Assembly (NCBI RefSeq): GCF_001311825.1
Contig: NZ_BBCB01000028.1
Coordinates: 1-35,060, forward strand
Length of the DNA: 35,060 nt
Direction of reading: 5' to 3'
DNA from: Salidesulfovibrio brasiliensis JCM 12178
GTDB lineage: Bacteria > Desulfobacterota > Desulfovibrionia > Desulfovibrionales > Desulfovibrionaceae
In this document: piece after piece, positions 9,068-18,181 of the stretch
Numbering within the stretch: the stretch's first letter is position 1
Layout of the letters: each line of letters opens with the position of its first letter
The notes under the pieces: generated by a model
What the model was told of the DNA's origin: nothing
Seen by the model: only the letters and a program-made list of their open reading frames with translations
Database searches by the model: none
Position numbers and translations under genes: made by a program

Positions 9068-10987
9068 CTACGGCCCATAATAGTAGTCTTCGGTTGCTGC
9101 CTCCGCAGCCGCAATCGCTGCATCACCATAGGAAACAAAACTGTCCTCGATGACCGATCCCAGCGCAGGATGAACCAGCACAAACCCGTCGCCGTCCTCG
9201 GCGTTTTTCCATACGCAATCATGCAGCGCCGGGCTGTTCTTACCCATGCGTGCCCTGAGAATGCGCAGCCCGTCCTCCACCTCGTCCTCGTCGTGCTCCT
9301 TGGGCATCCACGCCACGGCAAGCTCTTCATCGGTAAGAAACGAGAACCCGCCCCAAAGCGATTCAAGAGCCTCTTCGGCGTCTCCGTCTACCATCGCGGC
9401 CTTGAGTGTCAGGTCCTCCAGCTCCTTTGCCATGCGGGAATAAGCAGGGTCTCCGGTCAATCGCGCCTGCTTTGTCAGGACCTCGCCCATACTGCCGCTG
9501 TAGAACTCGGGGTTGAGGTCGGCACGGACGGTTTTGGCGACCTCCTTGTCCGCCCCCAACTCGTCCAGTTTCATGCTGGCGGCCCGCAAGACCTTGCGCC
9601 CGACCTGCTTGTCACGCAGGTACAGCATGGCGGCAAAGTTCTCGGCATGGGAAAGTCCCAGCTCCGTGAGCACCTGCCGAGTATGGTCGCCATAATGCTC
9701 CACTTCCAGCAGCAGTCCGGCCTTGCCGTCCGCGTCATCGTTACGAAATTTTTCCTTGAGTCGTGCGGCCTGCTCCTTGGGAAGAATCCTCGGGTATTCT
9801 GCTCCGAGTTCCTTTTGAACCTGCAACACAAGCGCCGCCCGTCCGGCGAGATCGTCCTCCTCCACTCCGGAGTTCTCCGCACGGCGCATCGCTTCAGGCA
9901 TGGCAAACCCCGCCGGATCATCCGCAAACGCCTTGGCCTTCTGCTGCACCTGCGATACGGCCCGCTCGTACATGTCCATGTCCGCACGGTAGCCCTGCGC
10001 GCCCGGTTCAGGGCGCAACACCTCAACAGCGGCCCGCTGTTCGCCGAAAGGACGGTCTTTCACGCTGTCCAGCACGTCCCAAACGTGTGACACTCGGGCG
10101 AACTGCTCCGCGTACGCCCCGGCAAGCTCCTGCCCCCGTTCCCCAAGGCCGCCGAGTTCGGCTATCATCTCCTCGGTCCCGTCCATGGCGGTGCCTTCAG
10201 TCATGGCCGAAGCGAGCGAATCTTCAAGCAACGGCGAAAGCGCGGCCAACCGGTCCCGCTGGAACTCTTCCCGTTCGCGCTTCACACGGCGAACCTCGCC
10301 GCGATAGACCGCATCAAGCTGGGAGACCTGCGCCGGATTCAGCCCCGCATACTGTTCGGGATCAAACGCACGCCCTTCGGCCACCATGGCAGGGATGTCA
10401 CGCCGTGCGCTCTCAAAAGTCACCAGATCATGCGTAGCGTCACGCATACGGGCAAACTCGGTTTCGGCCATGTACGGGGCTATTCCTTGCAGTCGCTCAT
10501 CAAGATGCTGTCGGGCCTGCTCCCGCTGTTCGCCTTGCGCATTGATGACGGTGTTAACCAGCAGGTCACGGTCTTCCAAAAACCGGGCCTTGTGATGCTC
10601 TCCGCGCCTGCGCTGCACCTCGCGCCCGAAGGTCACGCCGTCCTTGACCGCCGCTTGCTCGAAAAGCGGCGTCAGCCGCCGGGACACCCGCCCGGAAACT
10701 CCCTGCAAAGTGCGCTCGCGCAGCTTCTGCACGGCCTCTGCTCGGCGTTTCTGGAGCGTCTCGAAATCCTTGTCTTCCTTGAAATGCTCGTCCAGTTCGG
10801 CCATGCCCTTGAGCCACGAGGTTCGCGCGGCCGCAAAGTCGTCAGCGTCATGGATGTCCTCAATGCGCCGTGACGCATTGGTCATGTCCTGTGCCATGGA
10901 CTGCGTGCCGAAACTGCGAACGCCCTGCGCCTGCGGAGTCCGCGCCCCTGTCGGCGCGGTGTTAGCCATATATTTCTCCAGATTCAT
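9068..10987 (-). CDS. Internal virion protein, T7 gp15-like position
   Basis: A 639-residue, highly charged, almost wholly helical protein with no membrane segment and no catalytic motif. Long arginine/glutamate-rich helices fill residues 40-250, and an acidic region (E-H-D-E-D-E-V-E-D) lies near 575. It sits between a 147-residue internal protein and two 893-residue proteins, the same order as T7 genes 14, 15 and 16. It is therefore inferred to be the middle component of the ejected tube. The ATG at 10987 is preferred over an in-frame ATG six codons later because GGGAGGG precedes it directly. The similarity is positional and structural; I do not recognise a named family. Confidence 0.62.
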   Translation of the reverse strand: MNLEKYMANTAPTGARTPQAQGVRSFGTQSMAQDMTNASRRIEDIHDADDFAAARTSWLKGMAELDEHFKEDKDFETLQKRRAEAVQKLRERTLQGVSGRVSRRLTPLFEQAAVKDGVTFGREVQRRRGEHHKARFLEDRDLLVNTVINAQGEQREQARQHLDERLQGIAPYMAETEFARMRDATHDLVTFESARRDIPAMVAEGRAFDPEQYAGLNPAQVSQLDAVYRGEVRRVKREREEFQRDRLAALSPLLEDSLASAMTEGTAMDGTEEMIAELGGLGERGQELAGAYAEQFARVSHVWDVLDSVKDRPFGEQRAAVEVLRPEPGAQGYRADMDMYERAVSQVQQKAKAFADDPAGFAMPEAMRRAENSGVEEDDLAGRAALVLQVQKELGAEYPRILPKEQAARLKEKFRNDDADGKAGLLLEVEHYGDHTRQVLTELGLSHAENFAAMLYLRDKQVGRKVLRAASMKLDELGADKEVAKTVRADLNPEFYSGSMGEVLTKQARLTGDPAYSRMAKELEDLTLKAAMVDGDAEEALESLWGGFSFLTDEELAVAWMPKEHDEDEVEDGLRILRARMGKNSPALHDCVWKNAEDGDGFVLVHPALGSVIEDSFVSYGDAAIAAAEAATEDYYYGP

Positions 10988-11431
10988 CTATCCCTCCCAG
11001 AACTTCTGTGCGGCAGAGAGAAGCGTCCCGCCAGCCTTGAGATAGTTCTGCTTGCGCATGGACGCACCGCGACTGCGGGCCATGTCACCGGATATCCGCA
11101 GTGACCGCGCCCGCTCCCCGGCGTTGAACTCGCGGTTGCTGGCCTCAAGCTCCACCTGCATGGCGTTATCGGCAAGCGCGTCCAGCAGCGACCCGGACCG
11201 CGCCCAGCCGCTGTGCGCCACTTCGGCAGACTGCCCGGCCATGAACTCCCGGCCCTGCCGCCGGAACTGGCGCACGTCGAACTCCCCGGCCTGCTTGGCA
11301 AGGTCCGCATCGCGGTACGCGGCTTCCCGGTTGTAAACGCCCGTCTTCCACGCCTCCTCCGCGTCGGACACATCACCGAAAACCGAAAGCCCCTTGCCTG
11401 CGCCGAAAAGCGCCTTGGAAATCCAGTCCAT
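10988..11431 (-). CDS. Internal virion protein, T7 gp14-like position
   Basis: 147 residues. The N-terminus, with a hydrophobic G-A-G-K-G-L-S-V-F stretch, is followed by helices that are arginine- and alanine-rich (residues 25-130) and a short C-terminal glycine/alanine helix. This profile is common for the smallest ejection protein of T7-like podoviruses, which forms the outer-membrane pore on injection. A good GGGAGG precedes the ATG. It overlaps no neighbour but starts within 2 bp of the preceding stop. The assignment rests on size, composition and gene order. Confidence 0.62.
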   Translation of the reverse strand: MDWISKALFGAGKGLSVFGDVSDAEEAWKTGVYNREAAYRDADLAKQAGEFDVRQFRRQGREFMAGQSAEVAHSGWARSGSLLDALADNAMQVELEASNREFNAGERARSLRISGDMARSRGASMRKQNYLKAGGTLLSAAQKFWEG

Positions 11432-11432
11432 C

Positions 11433-13445
11433 CTATCCTCCCACCTTCACGGTCATGTAGAGCGCCAGCACGGTCAGCGGCAGCGGCGCGTCCTGAACCA
11501 GACAAACGTCGGGCTGTTCGTTGTAGGTGCCCGGCGTGCGCAGTTCCGCATCCCCGGTAAAAAGCGGCGGCGGCGCACCCAGCTTGTGCCCGGTGGATCG
11601 CATGGGCAGCACGGAGAGTTTTTGTTCGTCCGGGCCGTATTTGAGGCCCAACGACTCATGCAGCCGCGCTGTAACCGAGGCAATGCGCTTCTTCCTGCCC
11701 TGCGTCGGGCCTTTCTCGGACATGCTTTCCTGCCGGGCAGGCATCAGCACGGACCTGTACCCGTACCCGGCGTGAACAACGGACGCAGCGGAATCCAGCA
11801 CCACTTTTCCACCTTCGACGGTCACGGGCCGATGCGTGGCCCCGTCCGCCAGCACCTCGACGGTCTCCCCTTCCAGATGATCGAAGCCCGGCACCTCGCG
11901 CACGGCTTCGCCCTCGTATGTCGCGCCACAGTCGAGGAAAAAGCACTGCTCCTGTGCCCTGCCGGTCTCGTGCCCGACCTCCATGCGTTCGATACACCTG
12001 CGAGTCTGCCCGTTCACGGTCCGCCTGACCGCCAGCCAGAGCACGTCACGCCCGTCACCGGGGATCACGGCAGCGGACTCCACCACGGGATGCCCGTCAT
12101 CAAGCCGCCCGCCCAGAATGTGCCGCGCAGCCGCAAGCACCTGCTCACTCGGTTCGTAGGTCATGGAGACAAGCTGCCCGTCCTCGCGCACAGCCCAGAT
12201 AACGGACTCCGGCGTGCGCTGGTGTGCAAGCTGCCTGACGCCGGATGCCGTCACATGACGGCAAAGCTTGGTCAGCTCCACATCGGTCAGCCCGTCATTT
12301 TCGAAGCTGTAGCGCAGCCCGTACATCTGACGGCGCTGCTCCTGCACAAACACCGTCTCCGCGCCGATCCGTACGGGCGTTATGGACGAGGAACCACGCC
12401 CCCCGTCCAGTCGCGGGGTGCCGTTTGTCGGCTTGATGGGCTCGTTCATTGGCGTGACCACGCGCCACTCGCCGCCGGAGGTGCCCATGATGAGGTACTG
12501 TGACCACGTCATCCAGCGAATCGCGTTGAGCCGGTCGCCACCGAGAGTCTTGGAGTAGCCCGAAGAATCCAGCACCTCGCCGGATTCATTGGTGGGCGAA
12601 AAATCGTACAGATCATCGGATGTGCTCTTCCAGTGCGTCTGCGGCTGCACGTCCGTCGCGGCAAAGGCCAACGATTCGTCGATAAAAAGAACCACCTGCG
12701 GCCAGCCGGTTGTTTCGGACCACGCGCCGAGCCGCCATTCCCATGTGGCAGAGGTGCCGGAAAAATCCCGTTTCACCTCAACCTTGACCTGCGTTTCAGA
12801 AACATATTCGGTGATGACGCCCCAGCCGATGACATTGCCGTGGCGCAGGCGCAGATGCCGCCCCACATCCGTGTCGGCAAAAGGTGTGTTGTCCGTTCCC
12901 GAGGCTGTCACGGTCACAGTGCCGCTGGTGGCTGACGCGGCCATTTTCTTGTCCTCGTCGCTGTTCTGGTCCATGTACGGCCCGTCCTCGAACGGCACGT
13001 CATCAAGACGCCAGTCGTCATGCCCGTAGCGGGAAAGCCGCTTGGGCCGATGCTTGCCGTGGGCGATGAACAGCACATCCGCACTCTGGCAGAACCACAG
13101 GTCCGGCAAATCCTCGGCAGTAAAGGGCGTCTCTACACTGTAGGCGCTGCCGTCCTCCGCAGCCACAAGGCCATCGTGCACCCACACGCGCACCGAGAGC
13201 GGCGAGAACTCCAACACATACGCCTGCTGCTTGTTGAACTCGAACGGCTGCAAAAGCGGCGACGCGGAATCATTGGCAGCGGGCTGCATGAAACGCGAGC
13301 CGCCACGCCGCCGCACCGGCCCGGTCACGGTGGGAATGAAATTCTCCAGCGTGCGGCAGCCACGTGCGCGCGGTTCGATGTCCGTCCTGCCGTCCAGTTC
13401 CGGGTCAATCTCCCCGGCGTTGAATGCCACCTGTGAAATGAGCAT
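11433..13445 (-). CDS. Tail nozzle/tubular protein (T7 gp12-like)
   Basis: A 670-residue beta-rich protein. The N-terminus I-S-Q-V-A-F-N-A-G-E-I-D-P-E-L-x-G-R-x-D is characteristic of podoviral tail nozzle or stabilisation proteins, and is followed by R-T-L-E-N-F-I-P and R-R-G-G-S-R-F. In T7, gp12 forms the hexameric nozzle below the gp11 adaptor; that fits here because the next gene upstream is the gp11-like adaptor. Interior blocks such as W-x-x-T-S-D-D-L-Y-D-F and G-G-D-R-L-N-A-I-R-W-M recur in this family. The ATG at 13445 has GGAG at a suitable distance, and the previous stop falls 3 bp before the start. Confidence 0.8.
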   Translation of the reverse strand: MLISQVAFNAGEIDPELDGRTDIEPRARGCRTLENFIPTVTGPVRRRGGSRFMQPAANDSASPLLQPFEFNKQQAYVLEFSPLSVRVWVHDGLVAAEDGSAYSVETPFTAEDLPDLWFCQSADVLFIAHGKHRPKRLSRYGHDDWRLDDVPFEDGPYMDQNSDEDKKMAASATSGTVTVTASGTDNTPFADTDVGRHLRLRHGNVIGWGVITEYVSETQVKVEVKRDFSGTSATWEWRLGAWSETTGWPQVVLFIDESLAFAATDVQPQTHWKSTSDDLYDFSPTNESGEVLDSSGYSKTLGGDRLNAIRWMTWSQYLIMGTSGGEWRVVTPMNEPIKPTNGTPRLDGGRGSSSITPVRIGAETVFVQEQRRQMYGLRYSFENDGLTDVELTKLCRHVTASGVRQLAHQRTPESVIWAVREDGQLVSMTYEPSEQVLAAARHILGGRLDDGHPVVESAAVIPGDGRDVLWLAVRRTVNGQTRRCIERMEVGHETGRAQEQCFFLDCGATYEGEAVREVPGFDHLEGETVEVLADGATHRPVTVEGGKVVLDSAASVVHAGYGYRSVLMPARQESMSEKGPTQGRKKRIASVTARLHESLGLKYGPDEQKLSVLPMRSTGHKLGAPPPLFTGDAELRTPGTYNEQPDVCLVQDAPLPLTVLALYMTVKVGG

Positions 13446-13448
13446 GCC

Positions 13449-14036
13449 CTACTCCAGATGTGCGGTTTCCCAGCCGCCGCTTCGACGCCGCTCCGGCGCA
13501 TTTTCGGCGCTGTCCACGCTACGCGCCTCCATCAGCCGCCGCTCGAAGATGCTGAGCATTTCCGCCGCCATGGTCCGGGACTCGGCCAACCCAAGGGCAA
13601 GCTCGGCCCCCAGCCGCGCCACCACGGCAGCAACGAACAGGGAGTCATACAGCCCCGCATCCGGCTCGTCGCGGATATACTCGATGACCGGACCATCCTC
13701 GTTGATGAAAATCCTTGGACCCGCGCGAACCCACGCACCCGGCTCCACAACTTCGCTGCCGCTGGCTCCGTACACTCGCCAGACACGCAGACAGTCGGGC
13801 GGGAGCTGATAGGCATGGGACCAGTGCGGCGGCAGGTCCGTTTCCACGGGCCCGCCCAGATTCTTGAAAGTCCGGGCGAAATTCCACGGATACACCCGCA
13901 GGACCTCACGCAATACCTCGTCATAATGCAGCTTGCACAGGTCGGCCTCGGGCGTTCCTTCGTCAATGGAACTGATCCGATCGGTTACGCCAATGGCGGC
14001 CAGCGCCCGGTTGCAGATTGTCGGCTTGTCGGCCAT
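13449..14036 (-). CDS. Tail tubular protein A (T7 gp11-like adaptor)
   Basis: 195 residues. The N-terminal pattern I-C-N-R-A-L-A-A-I-G, with I-x-S-I-D-E-G-T-P-E-A and C-x-x-x-Y-D-x-V-L-R-E-V-L-R-x-Y-P-W-N-F-A, is the standard signature of gp11-type gatekeeper proteins, which join the portal ring to the tail nozzle. W-x-H-A-Y-Q-L-P-P-D-C-L-R-V follows near residues 68-80, also typical. Length is normal for the family (about 195-200). GGAGGC directly precedes the ATG at 14036. Confidence 0.85.
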   Translation of the reverse strand: MADKPTICNRALAAIGVTDRISSIDEGTPEADLCKLHYDEVLREVLRVYPWNFARTFKNLGGPVETDLPPHWSHAYQLPPDCLRVWRVYGASGSEVVEPGAWVRAGPRIFINEDGPVIEYIRDEPDAGLYDSLFVAAVVARLGAELALGLAESRTMAAEMLSIFERRLMEARSVDSAENAPERRRSGGWETAHLE

Positions 14037-14085
14037 GCCTCCTCCGAAAAGTGATGGGCGGGGGATTGCCCCGCCCGGTTGAGTG

Positions 14086-14325
14086 CTAGGAGCCGTTGAC
14101 CACGGTCACGGGGCCGATGGAGTTAATCACCAGAACGTCAACGGCGGCGTTGGTGCCGGTCACGGCCAGCACGATGTCGCCGGTGCCGAGATTGTAGTCC
14201 TCGGCCGCGTCGTCGAAGTATCCGGAGGCCACGGTGGTGGCGAGGTCGTCGGCGGTCTTGTAGAGAAAGAGCTGCTGACCGGGATACCCGCCAATCAGCC
14301 GCAGGTCATTGGATGCATAGGCCAT
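14086..14325 (-). CDS. Small beta-rich structural protein downstream of capsid
   Basis: 79 residues with the start M-A-Y-x-S-N-D-L-R-L-I-G-G and Q-Q-L-F-L-Y-K-T-x-D, a pattern I associate with small proteins encoded just after the major capsid gene in many phages. The predicted composition is nearly all beta. Such proteins are often capsid decoration or cement proteins, and BPP-1 encodes a cement protein in this region, but this one is shorter. It may alternatively be a head-fibre base. The GGGAGAATAGCCC leader gives a usable ribosome-binding site. Function is inferred from position. Confidence 0.6.
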   Translation of the reverse strand: MAYASNDLRLIGGYPGQQLFLYKTADDLATTVASGYFDDAAEDYNLGTGDIVLAVTGTNAAVDVLVINSIGPVTVVNGS

Positions 14326-14328
14326 GGG

Positions 14329-14520
14329 CTATTCTCCCTGAGCCGTTTCAGGCTCTTTGGTTGCAGGTTCGGGCGGGGTCTTGCCCGCCACTTCGTACAG
14401 TCCGTCCAGTTCCGGAACGGCCTTCCCTTCGCCCTTGCGCCGCTCGCCATCCTCGATGAGTACGTCAAGCAGCGCGTCCAGCTTTACGTTCACGCTGGCA
14501 ACGGTTTCCTTTTCAGCCAT
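14329..14520 (-). CDS. Small acidic protein after major capsid gene
   Basis: 63 residues, starting at ATG 14520 with GGAGGCC overlapping the major capsid stop codon. The frame is open further upstream inside the capsid gene, but that part is a shadow. The first 30 residues could form an amphipathic helix (V-N-V-K-L-D-A-L-L-D-V-L-I-E-D); the rest is proline- and glutamate-rich and probably disordered. I do not recognise it. Position suggests a capsid-associated or assembly accessory role. Confidence 0.6.
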   Translation of the reverse strand: MAEKETVASVNVKLDALLDVLIEDGERRKGEGKAVPELDGLYEVAGKTPPEPATKEPETAQGE

Positions 14521-14522
14521 GC

Positions 14523-15341
14523 CTAGGCCTCCTTGCACTCGATTTCGACCACGCCTTCGGGGTCGATGAGCACGGCACCGGCGCTCATCATGTGGTTCAC
14601 GAAGTGAGCGGCCTTTTCCGCAATCCAGTTGATGTCCGGAGTGATGCCCAGCCCTTCGGCCAGCCCGGCGGCGGACTTGTGGTAGAGGAAGCACTTGCGA
14701 ACCCCGCCCACCAGCGGCAGGCCGGTGTGCATGATCCAAGTGATGTTCAGCCACTTGCGGGCCTGCGCACCCTTGAGCCACGGCAGGGCGTCGCCAGCAT
14801 AGTCGGCGTTCTTGAACTCCTCGATCTCCAGCAGGTTGTTGTACTGCTCGGCACCAACGAGGGCGTAGCGTTCGCCGTCGTCGGGCACATCGTTGGCGTT
14901 CAGGGTGCCGAACCCCTGCAAAACCTTGGCCTTGGTCAGGACAGCATCGCCGGAGGGGATCACCTCGGTCGCGCCGTCCAGTTTGGTGATGATAAGGTCA
15001 TCGATCTTGCGGCCCATCGCGTAGGCACCGGCGTTCGCCAGCACGCCGCGCTCGTCGATGTTGGTCTTGATGGTGTCGAGCTTGTCCACGTAGTCGCCCG
15101 CGTAGAGGTCTTCCAGCACGGCGGTCACATGGCTGTGGTCCACGTTCATGAGCGGCACGTTGCCGTGGCGCGTCTTCTTCCCGGCCTTGCCCTTGCCCGA
15201 CCTCTGGAAGATGTACTCGGACCCCTTCACGCTGGTCTTGAGCCGCACGGTCTTGCGAAGCTTGGCCTGCTTCTGCTGATAGGCAGTATGCACCTCCGCG
15301 CCATACTGCTTGATGAATGCCTGATCCACGGAAAAACTCAT
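14523..15341 (-). CDS. Major capsid protein
   Basis: 272 residues. Features fit podoviral HK97-fold capsid proteins: an extended N-terminus with S-F-S-V-D-Q-A-F-I-K-Q-Y, a positively charged loop after residue 50 (G-K-A-G-K-K-T-R-H-G), then V-T-A-V-L-E-D-L-Y-A-G-D-Y-V-D-K-L-D and A-Y-A-M-G-R-K-I-D-D, and a late A-D-Y-A-G-D-A-L-P-W. It lies directly after the scaffold gene and before the tail adaptor genes, as in T7-like and BPP-1-like phages. AGGAGG with an 8-bp spacing gives very strong translation, consistent with the most abundant virion protein. Confidence 0.85.
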   Translation of the reverse strand: MSFSVDQAFIKQYGAEVHTAYQQKQAKLRKTVRLKTSVKGSEYIFQRSGKGKAGKKTRHGNVPLMNVDHSHVTAVLEDLYAGDYVDKLDTIKTNIDERGVLANAGAYAMGRKIDDLIITKLDGATEVIPSGDAVLTKAKVLQGFGTLNANDVPDDGERYALVGAEQYNNLLEIEEFKNADYAGDALPWLKGAQARKWLNITWIMHTGLPLVGGVRKCFLYHKSAAGLAEGLGITPDINWIAEKAAHFVNHMMSAGAVLIDPEGVVEIECKEA

Positions 15342-15455
15342 TGTCGTTTCCTCCTTGATGGTTGTCGTCGAAATGCCTCAAACATTGGGGTGTCCCGGCA
15401 CTTCGGGAACCCGGAGGGTGTCCTTGTGGGGCCTCCTGTCCGCCGGGGCCGCTAT
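15342..15455 (-). other. Scaffold-capsid intergenic leader
   Basis: The largest gap inside the head genes. On the minus strand it can form GC-rich hairpins (around 15396-15420 and 15430-15450) before the strong ribosome-binding site of the capsid gene. I see no T run after them, so they look more like an mRNA leader structure or processing site than a terminator. No gene is seen here. Confidence 0.35.
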
Positions 15456-16301
15456 CTACTCGGGGTACAGCCGCCTGAACCCTTCCTCGATCTCGCGCAC
15501 ATACGCGGGATCGCGCTGGTCCGGGTCGGCATACCTCGGGTCCTGCATCATCTTGGCAAGCTTGGCCTCGGTCAGTTCCCCGCCGTCCGAGCCGTTGCCA
15601 AGGTCCTTCAAGTCGTCTTCGGAAAGATACTTCTCGGCCAGCCCGTGCAGCGCACGCACAATGGCCGGATTGTTTCCCGCACCGCTGGAGACGATGAGCT
15701 CCACGGCGTCGTCAGGAAACTCGGAGAGCATTCGCTCGGCCATGAGCACCTTGTGGTCGAACTCGTCGCCCCACTCGCCCTTGAGCGTCTCGGTGGCCTC
15801 ACTCAGCGCATTCTCGTATTGCTCTTCCTCGGCCTTGCGTGCGGCGGTATGCCCCTCGTACAGATGGTCCACCATCTTCTGCATGGCCGCAGGCGGCACA
15901 CCTTCGGCGTGCGCCAACTGCACCAGCTCCGGCAGTGTGGCGTCCTCGCCCACTTCCGGCAGCGTCAACCCGGCCGAGTACTCTTCAAACTCACCGGGCA
16001 CTCCCTGCATTTCACGCAACTTGCTGTGAAACGCCGCGCGCTCCTCGTCCGTGGCGTCTTCGCCCGGCGGCACCAGCCCTTCGGGACGCTGGCCCACGAG
16101 CTTGTTCATGTTGTCCACGCCCTTGAAGAACTCGTCGGCCGAGCTGTACTTCTGCGCCCAGCTTGCCTCCCGGAACTCTTCGGGGATGAAGTCGAGCCCG
16201 CCACCGCCGCCGTCACCGGCCGGGACTTCGGGCGTTTCCTGCGGTGCAGGGGCCTCGGGTGTTGCGCCTTCCGGCACTGCGCCGGTAGTCGGGTCACTCA
16301 T
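15456..16301 (-). CDS. Capsid scaffolding protein
   Basis: 281 residues, acidic, with a proline/glutamate-rich disordered N-terminus (residues 1-30), a central helical region and a C-terminal helix ending R-R-L-Y-P-E. This matches scaffolding proteins of T7-like phages in charge pattern, length and position between portal and major capsid. E-F-R-E-A-S-W-A-Q-K-Y near residues 40-50 is a motif common in phage scaffolds. AGGAGG lies 8 bp before the ATG. Its first 8 bp overlap the end of the Bbp19-like gene (ATGAGTGA). Confidence 0.78.
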   Translation of the reverse strand: MSDPTTGAVPEGATPEAPAPQETPEVPAGDGGGGGLDFIPEEFREASWAQKYSSADEFFKGVDNMNKLVGQRPEGLVPPGEDATDEERAAFHSKLREMQGVPGEFEEYSAGLTLPEVGEDATLPELVQLAHAEGVPPAAMQKMVDHLYEGHTAARKAEEEQYENALSEATETLKGEWGDEFDHKVLMAERMLSEFPDDAVELIVSSGAGNNPAIVRALHGLAEKYLSEDDLKDLGNGSDGGELTEAKLAKMMQDPRYADPDQRDPAYVREIEEGFRRLYPE

Positions 16302-16566
16302 TGTCTGATCCTCCTGTGATCATGGTTTCTTTGAACTCGGTCGGGTCCTGATGCAGCACCCGGAAAATCTCCAGCCCGACTGCCCGGCGGCCCTCGTTGT
16401 AGGCCGTAGCCGTGGGATCGCCCGGCACATAGGTCGGCAGGTCCATGCGCGTCGTGAGCAAAATGTCCTTGAGCACCTCGCGCCCTTCTCCTGCTCCGAA
16501 CACCCGGCGATACAGGTGCCGCCGGAAAATCCTGTCCCGCATGGTCTTGAGCTTATCTTTGAGCAC
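16294..16566 (-). CDS. Bbp19-family small phage protein
   Basis: About 90 residues. The core, Y-R-R-V-F-G-A-G-E-G-R-E-V-L-K-D-I-L then Y-N-E-G-R-R-A-V-G-L-E-I-F-R-V-L, is the signature of the small family named after Bordetella phage BPP-1 gene 19, found between portal and scaffold genes. Function is unknown; co-occurrence suggests a role in head assembly. I chose the GTG at 16566 because AGGAGG lies 5 bp before it. An in-frame GTG at 16572 sits directly on that Shine-Dalgarno and seems unlikely. The start lies inside the end of the portal gene and the stop inside the scaffold start. Confidence 0.75.
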   Translation of the reverse strand: MLKDKLKTMRDRIFRRHLYRRVFGAGEGREVLKDILLTTRMDLPTYVPGDPTATAYNEGRRAVGLEIFRVLHQDPTEFKETMITGGSDNE

Positions 16567-18181
16567 CGGCACCTCCTGTCATGCCCAGCTTCTGGGCCAC
16601 GTCCGCGCCCTGCTGGGCCGCTTCCATCTGTTCAGCCCGCGCCTGCTGCTGTGCCCGCCGCTTGCGCAGTGCCTCCACGGTCCGCTCGTCGCGCACCACT
16701 TCGGCAGGTGCGTTCACAAGCCTGCCATGCACCTTCATGGCTGCGTCGTTGTCGAGATTGTCGAAGACACTCGGGTCCTGCGTCAGCTCGGCAATGGCTC
16801 CGGCCTGCTGATACATGCGCTCCACTGCCTCGGAGTCGCCGCCGTGCTGCATTGCCAGAAAAAGGCGGGACTTCATCACGAACTTAAGCCGGTGCCCGCG
16901 CAGGCTTTCCGGCGGCGGCGGAATGATCCCCATACGCAGCAGCATGGAGAGCCCGCGCTTGAGCAGCGGTTCCAGATACTCGCTGAACCAGCGCGAAAGC
17001 TGCGGTTCGAGCACCATGAGCTTCTCCTGTTTGCGCATCTGCCGCTCCCCGAGCGTGACCCCGGAACGCACCTCTTCCATTTCAAAGGCGTCAACAAACA
17101 TGAGCCGCCGCACCATGAACTCGCTGCGCTGAATCTCTTCAACGCCGAACCGTCCGTCACCCACGGTGTGCAGTTCCTTGACGCCGGGCATGCCGTTCTG
17201 CATGGCCGAGGCATCGAGAGTCGTGATGGAGTTGGGACCGTTTCTAAGCGGCGAAAGCGCGGCCTGATCGGCCATGGCCAGCGGCGGGTCCACCATCTTC
17301 TCCCCGGCCCGCTGCGTGGTGCGTTCCTTGCTTTGCAGCACACGTGCAGCCCCCAGCGCCTTGCGGCACTGCGAATAGCCGTACACCTCGCCGGTCTCCT
17401 TGGACCCGCGCGCCACGAGAAACGGGAACTCTTCGAACCCGGATTCCTCGCAGATGTGCTTTTCGCTCTTTTCCCAGTGGATGGAGGCAAAGGGCATGTT
17501 CAGCTTGCCGCCCTTGCCCGGCGTGCGCTCATGACGCGGCACCACCGCATGCATGAAGGAAATCTTCTTCTCTTGGTCGTTCTGTTCCATGGCTTCCAGA
17601 ACCACCTTGCCCGCCTTGTCGCCCCACTTATGGTGCGCCTGTCGCGCGGTCAGCTCAATTTCGCCGATGGCGGTATCCACTTCACCGTCCTCGTTCTCAG
17701 CAAAGCAGTATTCAAAGGGCCTGCGCGTGGAGAACCGGAACCCGTGCGGCCCCATGAGCATCCGGGTGTTGCACACGCCCGAACACAGAAAATCAACAAT
17801 GGCCTCATGCACCTCGCGGTGAATGTTGGACTGATGAATGAAGCTCATGAGCTGCTTGGACGCCTGCTGCAGCCAACTCTTGTTGCCGGGGTCATCCTCG
17901 GCCTTCTCGTCCATGAGCCCGATCTGGCTCCACTGCTGGTCCTTGGGCATGGTGCCGGAGTGAAACCCAGCAGCCGAGATATCAAGCGCTTCCTCGGGCG
18001 TCCCGTTCCAGATGCGCGTGCGGTCGTCGCTGCCGTCCCCGGCCTTCTGGCTGCTCTTGGCCTTGCGCGGCTTGAACAACTCCGCGCACTCGTCAGCCCG
18101 CAGCCGCGCCGTTGCACGGTCCGCGTCCATCTTCTCGTACCGCTTGGCAAGCCGTTCAATCTGCTCCTGATTAGCTGGCAT
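16553..18181 (-). CDS. Portal protein (head-to-tail connector)
   Basis: 542 residues from the ATG at 18181, chosen for its GGGAGG site. Belongs by pattern to the podoviral head-to-tail connecting protein family: W-N-G-T-P-E-E-A-L-D-I-S-A-A-G-F-H-S-G-T-M and P-K-D-Q-Q-W within residues 60-95, then F-L-C-S-G-V-C-N-T-R-M-L, Y-G-Y-S-Q-C-R-K-A-L (stem and clip region), and a C-terminal glutamine/alanine-rich helix that would line the DNA channel. Twelve copies should form the ring at one capsid vertex, through which DNA is packaged and ejected. It overlaps the upstream gene by 11 bp. Confidence 0.88.
   Translation of the reverse strand: MPANQEQIERLAKRYEKMDADRATARLRADECAELFKPRKAKSSQKAGDGSDDRTRIWNGTPEEALDISAAGFHSGTMPKDQQWSQIGLMDEKAEDDPGNKSWLQQASKQLMSFIHQSNIHREVHEAIVDFLCSGVCNTRMLMGPHGFRFSTRRPFEYCFAENEDGEVDTAIGEIELTARQAHHKWGDKAGKVVLEAMEQNDQEKKISFMHAVVPRHERTPGKGGKLNMPFASIHWEKSEKHICEESGFEEFPFLVARGSKETGEVYGYSQCRKALGAARVLQSKERTTQRAGEKMVDPPLAMADQAALSPLRNGPNSITTLDASAMQNGMPGVKELHTVGDGRFGVEEIQRSEFMVRRLMFVDAFEMEEVRSGVTLGERQMRKQEKLMVLEPQLSRWFSEYLEPLLKRGLSMLLRMGIIPPPPESLRGHRLKFVMKSRLFLAMQHGGDSEAVERMYQQAGAIAELTQDPSVFDNLDNDAAMKVHGRLVNAPAEVVRDERTVEALRKRRAQQQARAEQMEAAQQGADVAQKLGMTGGAGAQR

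Noticed and set aside
14592..16319. Long plus-strand open frame opposite capsid and scaffold genes
   Set aside because: GC-rich antisense shadow: no ribosome-binding site, no recognisable protein pattern, and it lies over well-identified minus-strand genes.
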